From the NCBI RefSeq assembly GCF_022549225.1, contig NZ_JAKZFD010000003.1, positions 310,001 to 374,000 on the forward strand: a stretch of DNA of 64,000 bases, given 5' to 3'. Under the pieces are notes generated by a model. It was given only the letters and a program-made list of their open reading frames with translations. It was not told the origin of the DNA and did not search any database. The translations under genes were made by a program, and so were the position numbers. This DNA comes from Pelomonas sp. CA6. GTDB taxonomy: Bacteria > Pseudomonadota > Gammaproteobacteria > Burkholderiales > Burkholderiaceae_C. This document shows, piece by piece, positions 36,027 through 45,633 of the stretch (its first letter is position 1; each line of letters opens with the position of its first letter).

Positions 36027-37028
36027 TCAGTCCGTGGCGAGGTCCTGGCCGTCGTCCGCGGCCGCGTCGTCATGCCCGGCATCCTGTTCGCGCTGGGCGT
36101 CGCGGGTGCCGCGCCGCGACTCGGCGCGGGCTTGCTCACGCTCGGCGGCCTTGGCTTCTTCCAGCGCCCTGGCGGTGGCCTGCCAGGCGGCGAACTGGCG
36201 CGGCGTTTCCAGCGTGATGCGACCCAGCACGCCGGCGCGCAGGTCGTTGAGCAGGATCTCCGCCGCCTTCTGGGTGTTGATGCGCCCGCCCGCGAGCACC
36301 GCGCCGCGGCGCCGGCCCAGGGCCTCCAGCAGCTCGCCCTCGGCGAGCGCCTCGTTGAGCTCCAGCTGGTAGCGGCCCTTCAGCGCGAGCGGATAGTTCT
36401 GGCGCAGATAGGCCAGCAGATCCAGCGCCACCACCTCTTCCTCGAAGGCGTTGCGCCCCACGGCGCCGCAGGCGGCCAGATTGATGCCGGCCTCGGGCAC
36501 GGTGATCTTGGGCCACAGCATGCCGGGCGTGTCGAACAGGTAGACGTCCTTGTCCAGCACGATCTTCTGCTCGTTCTTGGTGATGCCGGGCTCGTCGCCG
36601 GTCTTCGCGGCGCGCTTGCCGACCAGGGTGTTGATCAGCGTGGATTTGCCCACGTTGGGGATGCCGCAGACCAGCACGCGCAGCGGCTTGTCCAGCCCGC
36701 CGCGGTTGGGGGCCAGCGCCCGGCATTCCTGGGCCAGCGTGCGCGCCAGCCCCTTCATGCCCTGGTCGATCGCCACCGCCCGGGTGTCGGGGCGGGCGTT
36801 GTAGTGGTCCAGCCAGAGCCGCGTGCGCTCGGGGTCGGCCAGGTCCTGCTTGTTCAGCAGCTTGAGCGCCGCCCGTCCGCGGGTGAGCTGGGCCAGCAGT
36901 GGATTCGCGCTGCTGGCCGGCACGCGCGCGTCCAGCAGCTCGATGACCACGTCGATCCCGCTCTTGATGCGCTCGCGGATCGCGCCCCGGGTCTTGTGCA
37001 TGTGCCCGGGAAACCATTGAATCGCCAT
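36027..37028 (-). CDS. ylqF: Ribosome biogenesis GTPase YlqF/RbgA
   Basis: A 333-residue circularly permuted GTPase. The G4 motif NKQD (59-62) precedes G1 GIPNVGKST (122-130) and G3 DTPG (166-169), the hallmark of the YlqF/YawG group. The N-terminus AIQWFPGHMHK is the conserved RbgA signature for binding the late 50S particle. The C-terminal tail after about 290 is highly charged. It acts in the cytoplasm in 50S subunit assembly. ATG 37028 is chosen since the family begins here; eight extra codons upstream are open. Confidence 0.94.
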   Translation of the reverse strand: MAIQWFPGHMHKTRGAIRERIKSGIDVVIELLDARVPASSANPLLAQLTRGRAALKLLNKQDLADPERTRLWLDHYNARPDTRAVAIDQGMKGLARTLAQECRALAPNRGGLDKPLRVLVCGIPNVGKSTLINTLVGKRAAKTGDEPGITKNEQKIVLDKDVYLFDTPGMLWPKITVPEAGINLAACGAVGRNAFEEEVVALDLLAYLRQNYPLALKGRYQLELNEALAEGELLEALGRRRGAVLAGGRINTQKAAEILLNDLRAGVLGRITLETPRQFAAWQATARALEEAKAAEREQARAESRRGTRDAQREQDAGHDDAAADDGQDLATD

Positions 37029-37083
37029 GCGGCGATTGTCGGTGATAGGCACGGCGCCGTGGCGCCGTGCGCGAGGCCAGGCC

Positions 37084-37413
37084 TCAGTCTTCGTTCTTGA
37101 AGACCAGCTTGACCTCGTGGGTCTGCTTTTCGCCGCTGGCCTCGAAGCGCCATTCCATCAGCGCGCGGGTCACCGCCTTGTCGAAGACGCGGCGCGGTTC
37201 GGCCTCGAGGATTTCCACCGCGGAGACCTTGCCGTCGGGGTCGATGCTCATCTTGGCGCGCACCGAGCCGGCCGAGATGGACTGGCGCGCGGCCTCGGGC
37301 GGGAACTCCGGCGGCACCTTCTTCACCACCTTGGGCGCGGCGTGGGCACCCAGCGCGAGGGTCAGGGCGGCGCCCAGCGCCAGCAGGGAACGGATCAGAG
37401 ACTTGTTGTTCAT
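37084..37413 (-). CDS. Short periplasmic TonB C-terminal-domain protein
   Basis: A 109-residue protein with a cleavable signal peptide (about 1-26, ALGAHA-AP) and only a TonB C-terminal fold: PPEFPPEAARQSISAGSVRAKMSIDPDGKVSAVEILEAEPRRVFDKAVTRAL in pieces, then MEWRFEAS. There is no inner-membrane anchor and no Pro-rich spacer, so it cannot transmit ExbBD energy as classical TonB does. It may be a free periplasmic domain binding a TonB-box protein or peptidoglycan. No exbB/exbD or receptor lies nearby. It follows the chemoreceptor gene by 44 bp and may share its transcript. Confidence 0.82.
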   Translation of the reverse strand: MNNKSLIRSLLALGAALTLALGAHAAPKVVKKVPPEFPPEAARQSISAGSVRAKMSIDPDGKVSAVEILEAEPRRVFDKAVTRALMEWRFEASGEKQTHEVKLVFKNED

Positions 37414-37457
37414 GGGCAGATTCTGTTGTCGTGAGGGTGAGAAGGGGGGCGCTGCGT

Positions 37458-39005
37458 TCAGGTGGCGCGGAAGAAGCCGACCGCCTGCTGCAGGCGCGTG
37501 GAGCTGTCGCGCAGCGCGTCGGTGGAGCGGCTCAGGGCCTGGACCAGCGAGGTGTTCTGCTGCGTGGTGCGGTCCAGCTCGTTCATCGCGCTGTTGACCA
37601 CGCCGACGCCGGCCGCCTGCTCCTGGGCCGAGTGCGAGATCTCCTCGATCAGCTGGCCCATGTTGTTGACCTCGTCCACCACCGAGCGGATGGTGGCGCC
37701 GGCGTTGTTGACCAGCGCGGTGCCGTTGTCCACCTTCTCGGTGGATTCCTGGATCAGCTGCTTGATCTCCTTGGCGGCCTGCGCGCTGCGCGAGGCCAGC
37801 GCGCGCACCTCGGAGGCGACCACCGCGAAGCCCTTGCCATGCTCGCCGGCGCGGGCGGCTTCCACCGCCGCGTTCAGCGCCAGGATGTTGGTCTGGAAGG
37901 CGATGCCGTCGATCACGCCGATGATGTCGCCGATCTTGCGCGAGCTGGCGCTGATCTCTTCCATCGTGGAGACGACCTGGCTGACCACATTGCCGCCTGC
38001 CGAGGCCGACTGGCGCGCCTTGCTGGCGATGCCGGCGGCCTTGCGCGTGAGTTCGCTGGCGCCGTTCAGGTTGGAGGCGATCTGCTCCACCGACGCGGCG
38101 GTGTTCTGCAGGCTGGCCGCAGAGCGCGCGGTGCGGTCCGACAGATCCACGTTGTTGCCGGCGATCTCGTTGGAGTTGTGCGCCACCTCGCCGGCCGCCG
38201 CGCTGACGCTGGAGACCACGCCGGAGAGCGCCTGCTGCATGTCGCGCATCGCGGCCAGCATCTGGGCCAGTTCGTCCTGGCCGCGCACTTCGATATGGCG
38301 CGACAGGTCGCCCGAGCTGATCGCCTGTGCGGCGTCCTTGGCTTTCTGGGCCGGCAGGATGATGGAGCGCGCGATCATCAGGCCGCCGCCACCGCCGACC
38401 AGCACGGCCATGAGCACCAGCACGCCGGTCACGATGACCGAGCGGCCGGCCAGCGCCGCGCCCGATTCGGCGAGCGCATGGGCGTTCTGGAACTGCAGGT
38501 CCGCCAGCGCCTTCAGCCCCTGCTGGTAGGCCTGCTGGGCCGGGCGCACGTCGGTGATCAGGCTTTCGCGCGCCTCGTCCGGGCTGCCGTCCTGCTGGAT
38601 CTTCAGGAACTTGGCGACCGCGGCGAAGAACTTGCCCTGGCGCTCGCGCACCTGGCCGGCGATTTCCTTGTCCTTGCCGTCGGTGAGCGAGGACTCCAGC
38701 GAGCCGAGCTGTTTCTCGCTGTCCTGCAGCGCGCCATCGATGGCGGCCTTCTGCTTTTTGATCTGCCGTGCCTCGTCCAGCAGCAGCAGGTCGCGCGCCG
38801 CGGCGGCGATCACGTTGACATTGCCCTCGAGGCTGTTGGCCGCGGAGATCTTGACCAGGCTGGAATTGGCCGTTTTGTCCAGATCGCCGGCCAGTCGGCT
38901 GGCATTCTGGGCGCCGTAGGCGCCGATGACAATCAGCAGCAGGATGAGCAGCGCATAGCTCAGCGCCAGGCGCTGTCCGATGCGCAGACCGGATAGAAAC
39001 GTCAT
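37458..39005 (-). CDS. Methyl-accepting chemotaxis protein with four-helix-bundle sensor
   Basis: A 515-residue chemoreceptor: TM1 about 14-32; a periplasmic 4HB-type helical sensor about 33-185, rich in Lys/Asp/Gln with no Cache strand pattern; TM2 about 190-212; HAMP (ARSIILPAQKAKDAAQAISSGDL); and a cytoplasmic hairpin with the conserved [20 protein letters not shown] tip. The bundle class includes Tar/Tsr-like receptors, but the ligand is unknown. No CheR pentapeptide is visible at the C-terminus. Together with the Cache receptor at 16.1 kb this gives two receptors without a linked che cluster. Confidence 0.93.
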   Translation of the reverse strand: MTFLSGLRIGQRLALSYALLILLLIVIGAYGAQNASRLAGDLDKTANSSLVKISAANSLEGNVNVIAAAARDLLLLDEARQIKKQKAAIDGALQDSEKQLGSLESSLTDGKDKEIAGQVRERQGKFFAAVAKFLKIQQDGSPDEARESLITDVRPAQQAYQQGLKALADLQFQNAHALAESGAALAGRSVIVTGVLVLMAVLVGGGGGLMIARSIILPAQKAKDAAQAISSGDLSRHIEVRGQDELAQMLAAMRDMQQALSGVVSSVSAAAGEVAHNSNEIAGNNVDLSDRTARSAASLQNTAASVEQIASNLNGASELTRKAAGIASKARQSASAGGNVVSQVVSTMEEISASSRKIGDIIGVIDGIAFQTNILALNAAVEAARAGEHGKGFAVVASEVRALASRSAQAAKEIKQLIQESTEKVDNGTALVNNAGATIRSVVDEVNNMGQLIEEISHSAQEQAAGVGVVNSAMNELDRTTQQNTSLVQALSRSTDALRDSSTRLQQAVGFFRAT

Positions 39006-39380
39006 GGGTTTCCCTCGCGAAGATCTGTTTTTTGACGGGTTGGACGCTGGCCGCGTGGTGCGCGGCTCCGTCGCTGGGCTTCGACGGCTTCTTCAGGCGT
39101 CTTGATCAGGGTTAACGAGAATCCCGCCACGGCCCGTGAACTGCAGCACGGGCGGTCTGTCCCAGGGCGGCCAGTATGCGAGCGCCGTAAGCGCGCGGTC
39201 AGGAGAAAAGGAAACGTGACCGGCTGTAACCGCAACTATTGACGCAATCGGCCACTGTCGTTGGACGACGTACGAATCGGCCACTAGCCTGGCGCTCGGC
39301 CCCTGCACAGCCGTGGTGCGCCGGCCAGAAGATCTGGGCGGAATGCGCGCGGCGCGGCCCGCCCGCGCCCGGGGCATGGT
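39006..39380. other. 375-bp intergenic region with an 11-bp direct repeat
   Basis: This gap lies between the diguanylate cyclase stop and the chemoreceptor start, and should contain the chemoreceptor promoter reading leftward. I see no convincing -35/-10 pair or sigma-28 box, and no open frame worth calling. AATCGGCCACT is repeated at 39246-39256 and 39275-39285 (29 bp apart), possibly a protein-binding repeat. Confidence 0.4.
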
Positions 39381-40847
39381 TCAGTCGGTGGCGAGTTCGA
39401 TGCGGTCGCGGCCGTTCTGCTTGGCGCGGTACATCGCGGCGTCGGCGCGGCGCAGCCAGGTCTCGATGTCCTGGTCCGCAGGCCGCAATTCAGCGATGCC
39501 CATGCTGACCGTATAGGCGATGCGCTCCTGCCCCCAGGGCACCGGCTGCGCGGCGATGCGTTCGCGCAGGCGCTCGGCAAAGGCCCGCGCGCCGGCGAGG
39601 TCGCTGTGCGAGAGCCCGATCACGAACTCCTCGCCGCCGAAGCGGCCGGCCACGTCGACCTGGCGCACCGCGTCGCGCATCAGCTGGGCCAGGGCCTTGA
39701 TCACCGCGTCGCCGGCCGCGTGGCCATGGGTGTCGTTGACGCGCTTGAAATGATCGATGTCCAACATCAGCACGGTGGCCGGGTCTTTGTAGCGGCGCGC
39801 GCTGCGCCACAGCGTGCGCAGCAACTCCTCGCTGGCAAGCCGGTTGTGCAGGCCGGTCAGCCCGTCGGTGCGCGAGCGGCGCTCCAGCTCGGCATTCGCA
39901 TGCGCCAGCTGCTGTACCAGGGCGCGCGTGCCGCGCATCCAGCGCGACAGCGCCTGGTAACCGAAGAAGGCCACGAACAGCACGATGAGGCAGAACACCC
40001 AGAAGAAGACCCAGGCCGTGCCCATCATCGCGCGCGCCGCGGCCTGCAGCGGCTGCCACTGGCCGCCTTGGAGCGCCGTGGCGAGCTGCGCTGTGCCCAG
40101 CCCCAGGCTCACCGCGCCATAGGCCAGCACGCCCAGCACCAGGGTCAGCAGCAAGCCCAATCCCAGCGCTCGCGTGCCCTGAGGCAGCGGTTGCAGCAGC
40201 TCGGGCCGGCGCGTCAGCCAGGCCTGCATGGCGGGCCAGCTCAGCGCCATCCAGGGGCCGGTGATGAACACGCTCTCGAGGAAGGCGCCCATCCACCAGC
40301 CCTGCCAGATGGGCAGCAGCCGCGCCGCGTCCAGCCCCAGGCTGTAGGTCCACAGCAGGGCGCCGGAGGCGCTGAACACCGAGGCGATGAAGGCCAGCGG
40401 CACATAAAACAGCAATGTCCGCGGCTCGCGCAGCGCGCGCGAGGCGCCGATGGCGCGGTAGCCCAGCGTCATCGCGCCCAGACCCAGCGGATTGGCGCAG
40501 GCGAACAGCAGGGCCAGCGGCAGGGCCATGCCCGAATGCAGCGCCAGGGTGAGGGTGGCGAGATAGGCAGGTACCGCCCCCCAGCCCCAGCCCAGGCTCA
40601 ATGCCCACCACAGGCAGATGGGCAGCGGCGGGTAGAAGCTGACGTAGACGCGCAACCCGCCGACCTCGATCGGCAGGCCGGACCAGCCCTGCAGCACGCT
40701 GCCCAGCCCGAGCGCCACGCTGGCGAGGAGGCTGAGCAGCCAGCCGGCCAGCACCAGGGTGCGCTCGCGTGCGCTGCCCAGCGCCAGCAGCCGGCGCAGC
40801 GACAGCCGGCCCGCCGGCTCACCGATGCTGGTGGCCGCCGGCGTCAT
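39381..40847 (-). CDS. Membrane diguanylate cyclase (MASE1-like sensor and GGDEF)
   Basis: A 488-residue protein. The N-terminal about 310 residues hold about eight TM helices in a MASE1-like arrangement. A short coiled linker (ALVQQLAHANAELERRSRTDGLTGLHNR) leads to the GGDEF domain, with active-site GGEEF (404-408) and an inhibitory I-site RQVD (from 395) at the standard distance. It should therefore make cyclic-di-GMP and be product-inhibited. It starts four nt after the yggS stop, so the two are co-translated. A cyclase beside the twitching-motility locus suggests surface-behaviour control, which is inference. Confidence 0.9.
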   Translation of the reverse strand: MTPAATSIGEPAGRLSLRRLLALGSARERTLVLAGWLLSLLASVALGLGSVLQGWSGLPIEVGGLRVYVSFYPPLPICLWWALSLGWGWGAVPAYLATLTLALHSGMALPLALLFACANPLGLGAMTLGYRAIGASRALREPRTLLFYVPLAFIASVFSASGALLWTYSLGLDAARLLPIWQGWWMGAFLESVFITGPWMALSWPAMQAWLTRRPELLQPLPQGTRALGLGLLLTLVLGVLAYGAVSLGLGTAQLATALQGGQWQPLQAAARAMMGTAWVFFWVFCLIVLFVAFFGYQALSRWMRGTRALVQQLAHANAELERRSRTDGLTGLHNRLASEELLRTLWRSARRYKDPATVLMLDIDHFKRVNDTHGHAAGDAVIKALAQLMRDAVRQVDVAGRFGGEEFVIGLSHSDLAGARAFAERLRERIAAQPVPWGQERIAYTVSMGIAELRPADQDIETWLRRADAAMYRAKQNGRDRIELATD

Positions 40848-40851
40848 CGGG

Positions 40852-41562
40852 TCAGCCTTCCTGCCGCGGCTGCGGCGGGCGCGCGCCGAAGATCGCGCTG
40901 CCCACGCGCACCAGGGTCGCGCCTTCCAGGATGGCGGCCTCCATGTCGGCGCTCATGCCCATGCTCAAGGTGTCCAGCGCCAGCCCGCGCTGATTCAGCC
41001 GTGCCAGCAGCTGCGCCAGCGCGCGATGCGGCTCGCGCTGTGCCTCCAGAGTCGAGGCTGGCTCGGGGATGGCCATCAGGCCGCGCAGGCGCAGCCGCGG
41101 CAGGGCGGCGACCTGCGGTGCCAGGTCTTGCGCTTCATCGGGGCTGAGGCCGCTCTTGCTCGCCTCGCCGCTGATGTTGACCTGCAGGCAGACCTGCAGC
41201 GGCGGCAGGTGCGCGGGGCGTTGCTCGGAAAGCCGCTGCGCGATCTTGAGCCGGTCCACGCTGTGCACCCAGTCGAAGGACTCGGCAACCACGCGCGTCT
41301 TGTTGCTCTGCAAGGGGCCGATCAGGTGCCACTCGATGCGCGCGCGCAGCTCGTCCAGCGCCTGGATCTTGGCCACGCCTTCCTGTACATAGTTCTCGCC
41401 GAAGCGGTGCTCTCCGGCGGCAAAGGCCTCGCGCACCGCGTCGGCAGGAAAGGTCTTGCTGACCACCAACAGCGTGACGCTCTGCACGGGGCGGCCGGCC
41501 TGCTCGCAGGCCGTCGCGATGCGGCCCCGCAGCTGTTGTATGTTCTCGGAGATCGTCGCCAT
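40852..41562 (-). CDS. yggS: YggS-family pyridoxal phosphate homeostasis protein
   Basis: A 236-residue single-domain PLP protein of the alanine-racemase N-terminal fold (YggS/PROSC). The PLP lysine lies in LLVVSKTFPADAV, followed by FGENYVQEG and WHLIGPLQSNK, all diagnostic. It buffers PLP and affects amino-acid pools rather than acting as an enzyme (family knowledge). Its divergent neighbour is pilT with only 26 bp between starts, the usual arrangement in many proteobacteria; each promoter must overlap the other coding region. Confidence 0.95.
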   Translation of the reverse strand: MATISENIQQLRGRIATACEQAGRPVQSVTLLVVSKTFPADAVREAFAAGEHRFGENYVQEGVAKIQALDELRARIEWHLIGPLQSNKTRVVAESFDWVHSVDRLKIAQRLSEQRPAHLPPLQVCLQVNISGEASKSGLSPDEAQDLAPQVAALPRLRLRGLMAIPEPASTLEAQREPHRALAQLLARLNQRGLALDTLSMGMSADMEAAILEGATLVRVGSAIFGARPPQPRQEG

Positions 41563-41588
41563 AATCGCCCAGGCTCTTTCAGGTACTC

Positions 41589-42632
<1,044 letters not shown>

Positions 42633-42648
42633 CCGGACCGGAGCCACC

Positions 42649-43785
42649 ATGGAACGCGACCAGGCCTCGAAATTCATCAACGACCTGCTGCGCCTGATGG
42701 TGTCGCGCAAGGGGTCGGACTTATTCCTGACCTCGGAGTTCCCGCCCGCGATCAAGGTGGACGGCAAGGTCACCAAGGTGTCGCCGCAGCCGCTCACCGG
42801 TCAGCATACGCTGCAGCTGGCGCGCTCCATCATGAACGACAAGCAGGCGGCGGAGTTCGAGCGCACCAAGGAGTGCAACTTCGCGATCTCGCCGCAAGGC
42901 ATCGGCCGCTTCCGCGTCAACGCCTACATCCAGCAGGGCCAGGTGGCGTTGGTGTTGCGCACGATTCCGCAGACCCTGCCGACGATCGCGTCGCTGGACC
43001 TGCCGCCCATCCTGAACGACGTGGTGCAGACCAAGCGCGGCCTGGTCATCGTGGTGGGCGCCACCGGCTCGGGCAAGAGCACGACGCTGGCGGCGATGAT
43101 CGACCATCGCAACGAGACCACCTACGGCCACATCATCACCATCGAAGACCCGGTGGAGTTCGTGCATCCGCACAAGAACTGCATCATCAGCCAGCGCGAA
43201 GTGGGCCTGGACACCGAGGGCTGGGAGGCGGCGCTGAAGAACACGCTGCGCCAGGCGCCGGACGTGATCCTGATGGGCGAGATCCGCGACCGCGAGACCA
43301 TGGAGCACGCGGTGGCCTTCGCCGAGACGGGCCACTTGTGCATGGCCACGCTGCACGCCAACAGCGCCAACCAGGCGCTGGATCGCATCATCAACTTCTT
43401 CCCCGAGGAGCGGCGGCCGCAGCTGCTGATGGACCTGTCGCTGAACCTGAAGTCCATCGTGTCGCAGCGCCTGCTGCCGCGCCAGGAGGGCAAGGGGCGC
43501 ATCGCCGCGGTGGAGATCCTGCTGAACTCGCCCTTGATTTCGGACCTCATCTTCAAGGGCGAAGTGGGCGAGATCAAGGAGATCATGAAGCGCTCGCGCG
43601 AGCTGGGCATGCAGACCTTTGACCAGGCGCTGTTCGACCTCTACGAGAGCGGCAAGGTGAGCTACGAGGATGCGTTGCGCAACGCCGATTCGGTCAACGA
43701 CCTGCGCCTGCAGATCAAGCTCAACAGCGAGCGCGCGCGCAGCGGCGACCTGTCGTCCGGCACCGAGCATTTCTCCATCGTCTAG
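42649..43785 (+). CDS. pilU: PilT-dependent retraction ATPase PilU
   Basis: A 378-residue paralogue of PilT that assists retraction under load. Walker A GATGSGKSTT (about 135-144), TIEDPVEFVHPHKNCIISQREVG, Walker B LMGEIRDRETM and GHLCMATLHANS are intact. Features separating it from PilT are the opening KFINDLLRLMVSRKGSDLFLTSEFPPA and the extended C-terminus after QTFDQALFDLY. It follows pilT in the usual order; RBS GGAGCC precedes the ATG. Confidence 0.96.
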   Translation: MERDQASKFINDLLRLMVSRKGSDLFLTSEFPPAIKVDGKVTKVSPQPLTGQHTLQLARSIMNDKQAAEFERTKECNFAISPQGIGRFRVNAYIQQGQVALVLRTIPQTLPTIASLDLPPILNDVVQTKRGLVIVVGATGSGKSTTLAAMIDHRNETTYGHIITIEDPVEFVHPHKNCIISQREVGLDTEGWEAALKNTLRQAPDVILMGEIRDRETMEHAVAFAETGHLCMATLHANSANQALDRIINFFPEERRPQLLMDLSLNLKSIVSQRLLPRQEGKGRIAAVEILLNSPLISDLIFKGEVGEIKEIMKRSRELGMQTFDQALFDLYESGKVSYEDALRNADSVNDLRLQIKLNSERARSGDLSSGTEHFSIV

Positions 43786-43804
43786 TCTTCACCCTTCCTC
43801 GCCC

Positions 43805-44707
43805 ATGAGCAGTATCCAACCCAGGCCCTACGAGGCCCTTCCGTCGCGCCGAGTCGCCTTTCTGGGCCTGGGCGTGATGGGCTTGCCGATGGCCGGCCAC
43901 CTGGCCCGCGCCGGCCATCAGGTCACGGTCTACAACCGCACGGCCGCCAAGGCGCAGGCCTGGGCCGGCGAGTTCGGCGGCCGCGTGGCGGCGACGCCTG
44001 CCGATGCGGCGCGCGATGCCGACTTCGTGTTCGCCTGCGTCGGCAACGACGAGGACCTGCGCCAGGTTGTGCTCGGTGACCAGGGCGCCTTTGCCGGCAT
44101 GAAGCCGGGCGCGGTGTTCGTGGACCACACGACCGCGTCGGCCGAGGTGGCGCGAGAGCTCCATGCCGTGGCGCGCGAGCGTGGCCTGCATTTTGTCGAT
44201 GCGCCGGTCTCGGGCGGCCAGGCGGGGGCGGTCAATGGCGCGCTGACGGTGATGTGCGGGGGCGACGAGGCGCCCTTCGACGCGGCCCGGCCGGTGGTGC
44301 TGGCGTTCGCCCGCGCCGTGACGCGGGTCGGGGATGCGGGGGCCGGCCAGCTCGCGAAGATGGTCAACCAGATCTGCATCGCCGGCCTGGTGCAGGGGCT
44401 TGCCGAGGCGATCGCCTTCGGCGAGAAATCCGGCCTGCCGATGGAGCTGGTGCTGCAGGTCATCGGCAAGGGGGCGGCGCAGAGTTGGCAGCTGGACAAC
44501 CGCGGCAAGACCATGGTCGAGGACCGTTTCGACTTCGGCTTCGCGGTGGACTGGATGCGCAAGGACCTGGGCCTGGTGCTGGAGGAGGCGCGGCGCAACG
44601 GCGCGCGTGTGCCGGTGACCGCGCTGGTGGACCAGTTCTATGCCGACGTCCAGGCCATGGGCGGCGGGCGCTGGGATACGTCCAGCCTCATCAAGCGGCT
44701 GAAATAA
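43805..44707 (+). CDS. NAD(P)-dependent beta-hydroxyacid dehydrogenase (3-hydroxyisobutyrate dehydrogenase family)
   Basis: A 300-residue enzyme with the N-terminal Rossmann turn FLGLGVMGLPMAGHL, the substrate loop DAPVSGGQAGAVNGALTVMCGG, and the catalytic lysine in GQLAKMVNQ, all diagnostic of this family (also tartronate semialdehyde, glyoxylate and succinic-semialdehyde reductases). The residue after the second strand (YNRTAAKA) has Arg rather than Asp, which favours NADPH. The substrate cannot be fixed. ATG 43805 gives a slightly long N-terminal tail (15 residues) before the fold. It may be transcribed with pilTU but is functionally unrelated. Confidence 0.88.
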   Translation: MSSIQPRPYEALPSRRVAFLGLGVMGLPMAGHLARAGHQVTVYNRTAAKAQAWAGEFGGRVAATPADAARDADFVFACVGNDEDLRQVVLGDQGAFAGMKPGAVFVDHTTASAEVARELHAVARERGLHFVDAPVSGGQAGAVNGALTVMCGGDEAPFDAARPVVLAFARAVTRVGDAGAGQLAKMVNQICIAGLVQGLAEAIAFGEKSGLPMELVLQVIGKGAAQSWQLDNRGKTMVEDRFDFGFAVDWMRKDLGLVLEEARRNGARVPVTALVDQFYADVQAMGGGRWDTSSLIKRLK

Positions 44708-44715
44708 GGCCCCCG

Positions 44716-44735
44716 GCCCAGCGGGTACGCTGGGC
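44716..44735. terminator. Hairpin after the dehydrogenase gene
   Basis: GCCCAGCG (44716-44723) pairs perfectly with CGCTGGGC (44728-44735) around a 4-nt loop, 8 nt after the stop. There is no T-run, so it may be Rho-independent only weakly, or an mRNA 3-prime stabiliser. The remaining 180 bp up to the next stop shows nothing else. Confidence 0.4.
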
Positions 44736-44915
44736 TACCCCCGGGGGAGCGATGCCTGCGGCGTCTTGGCAGCGAGACAGAGCATGGGGCCCGAGGTGGA
44801 GTCGAGCCGTACCCGGCGGGCTCTGCGCCGCGCAGCCCTTGGAGCAAAAGGCCACACACCCTCAGGAGCGCAAGAAGCCCCCCGGCGCCGCGGTCGATCC
44901 CGCGGCCCGCTGCTC

Positions 44916-45572
44916 TCAGCGGCTGGCCGCCGGCTCCGGCGCCTTGGGCGTGATCCGCGCCAGCTCTTCCTCGCTGATGATCTCGAAGGCGCGAACCACC
45001 TTCTTGACGCCGCTGACGCCGCGCGCGATGGAGACCGCGCGGGCGGCCTCGCGCTCGGTCACGCGGCCCATGATGTACACGTTGCCGGCCTCGACGACCA
45101 CGTAGAAGGCGTTGGAGATCAGGTCGCGGGCGTCGATCAGGCTGGCCTTGACCTTGGTGGCGATCGCGACATCGTTGGCGCGGCTGGAGACCGAGCTGAG
45201 CATGCCCACCTCCAGTTCGTTGAGCACCAGGGTCACGTTTTCCACGCCGCGCGCGATGCGTTCGGCGGCTTCCTTGTCGGCCTCGTTGCGGGTCTGGCCG
45301 GTCAGCAGTACCACGCGGTTGTAGCTGTTGACGCTGATGTTGACGCGGTCGCCCAGCTGCTCGCGCAGGCGGTTGGAGGTCTTCAGTTCGATGCCCTGGT
45401 CCTCCACCTGGGTGCCCGAGGTGCGCCGGTCGGTGGCCATCAGCGCGCTGCCCACGGCCATGCCGCCGATCACCAGCGGCGCGCAGGCGGTCTGCAGCAG
45501 GCTCGCCGCAGCGGCCAGCGCCAGCGTGGCGCTCAGGATCAGGGGACGGGGGAGGTGGCGTTTGCGATTCAT
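44916..45572 (-). CDS. dolP: BON-domain outer-membrane lipoprotein (DolP/YraP-like)
   Basis: A 218-residue lipoprotein with signal and lipobox LQTAC (Cys30), followed by two BON domains (about 70-135 and 145-212; each shows the V-x-N-x-V/G-x-V-x-L-x-G pattern, for example NISVNSYNRVVLLTGQ and AFYVVVEAGNVYIMGRV). DolP binds anionic phospholipid and supports envelope integrity and BAM function in E. coli. The cluster dolP-diaA-yraN next to rsmI is the same set as in E. coli (yraP-diaA-yraN-rsmI). ATG 45572 is preferred; GTG 45581 sits too close to the AGGA. Confidence 0.9.
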   Translation of the reverse strand: MNRKRHLPRPLILSATLALAAAASLLQTACAPLVIGGMAVGSALMATDRRTSGTQVEDQGIELKTSNRLREQLGDRVNISVNSYNRVVLLTGQTRNEADKEAAERIARGVENVTLVLNELEVGMLSSVSSRANDVAIATKVKASLIDARDLISNAFYVVVEAGNVYIMGRVTEREAARAVSIARGVSGVKKVVRAFEIISEEELARITPKAPEPAASR

Positions 45573-45633
45573 GACAGGCACAAGTCCTCGGTTGTCGGGT
45601 CCGGTGTGGGGTCCAGAAGGGGCGGGTGCGGCC

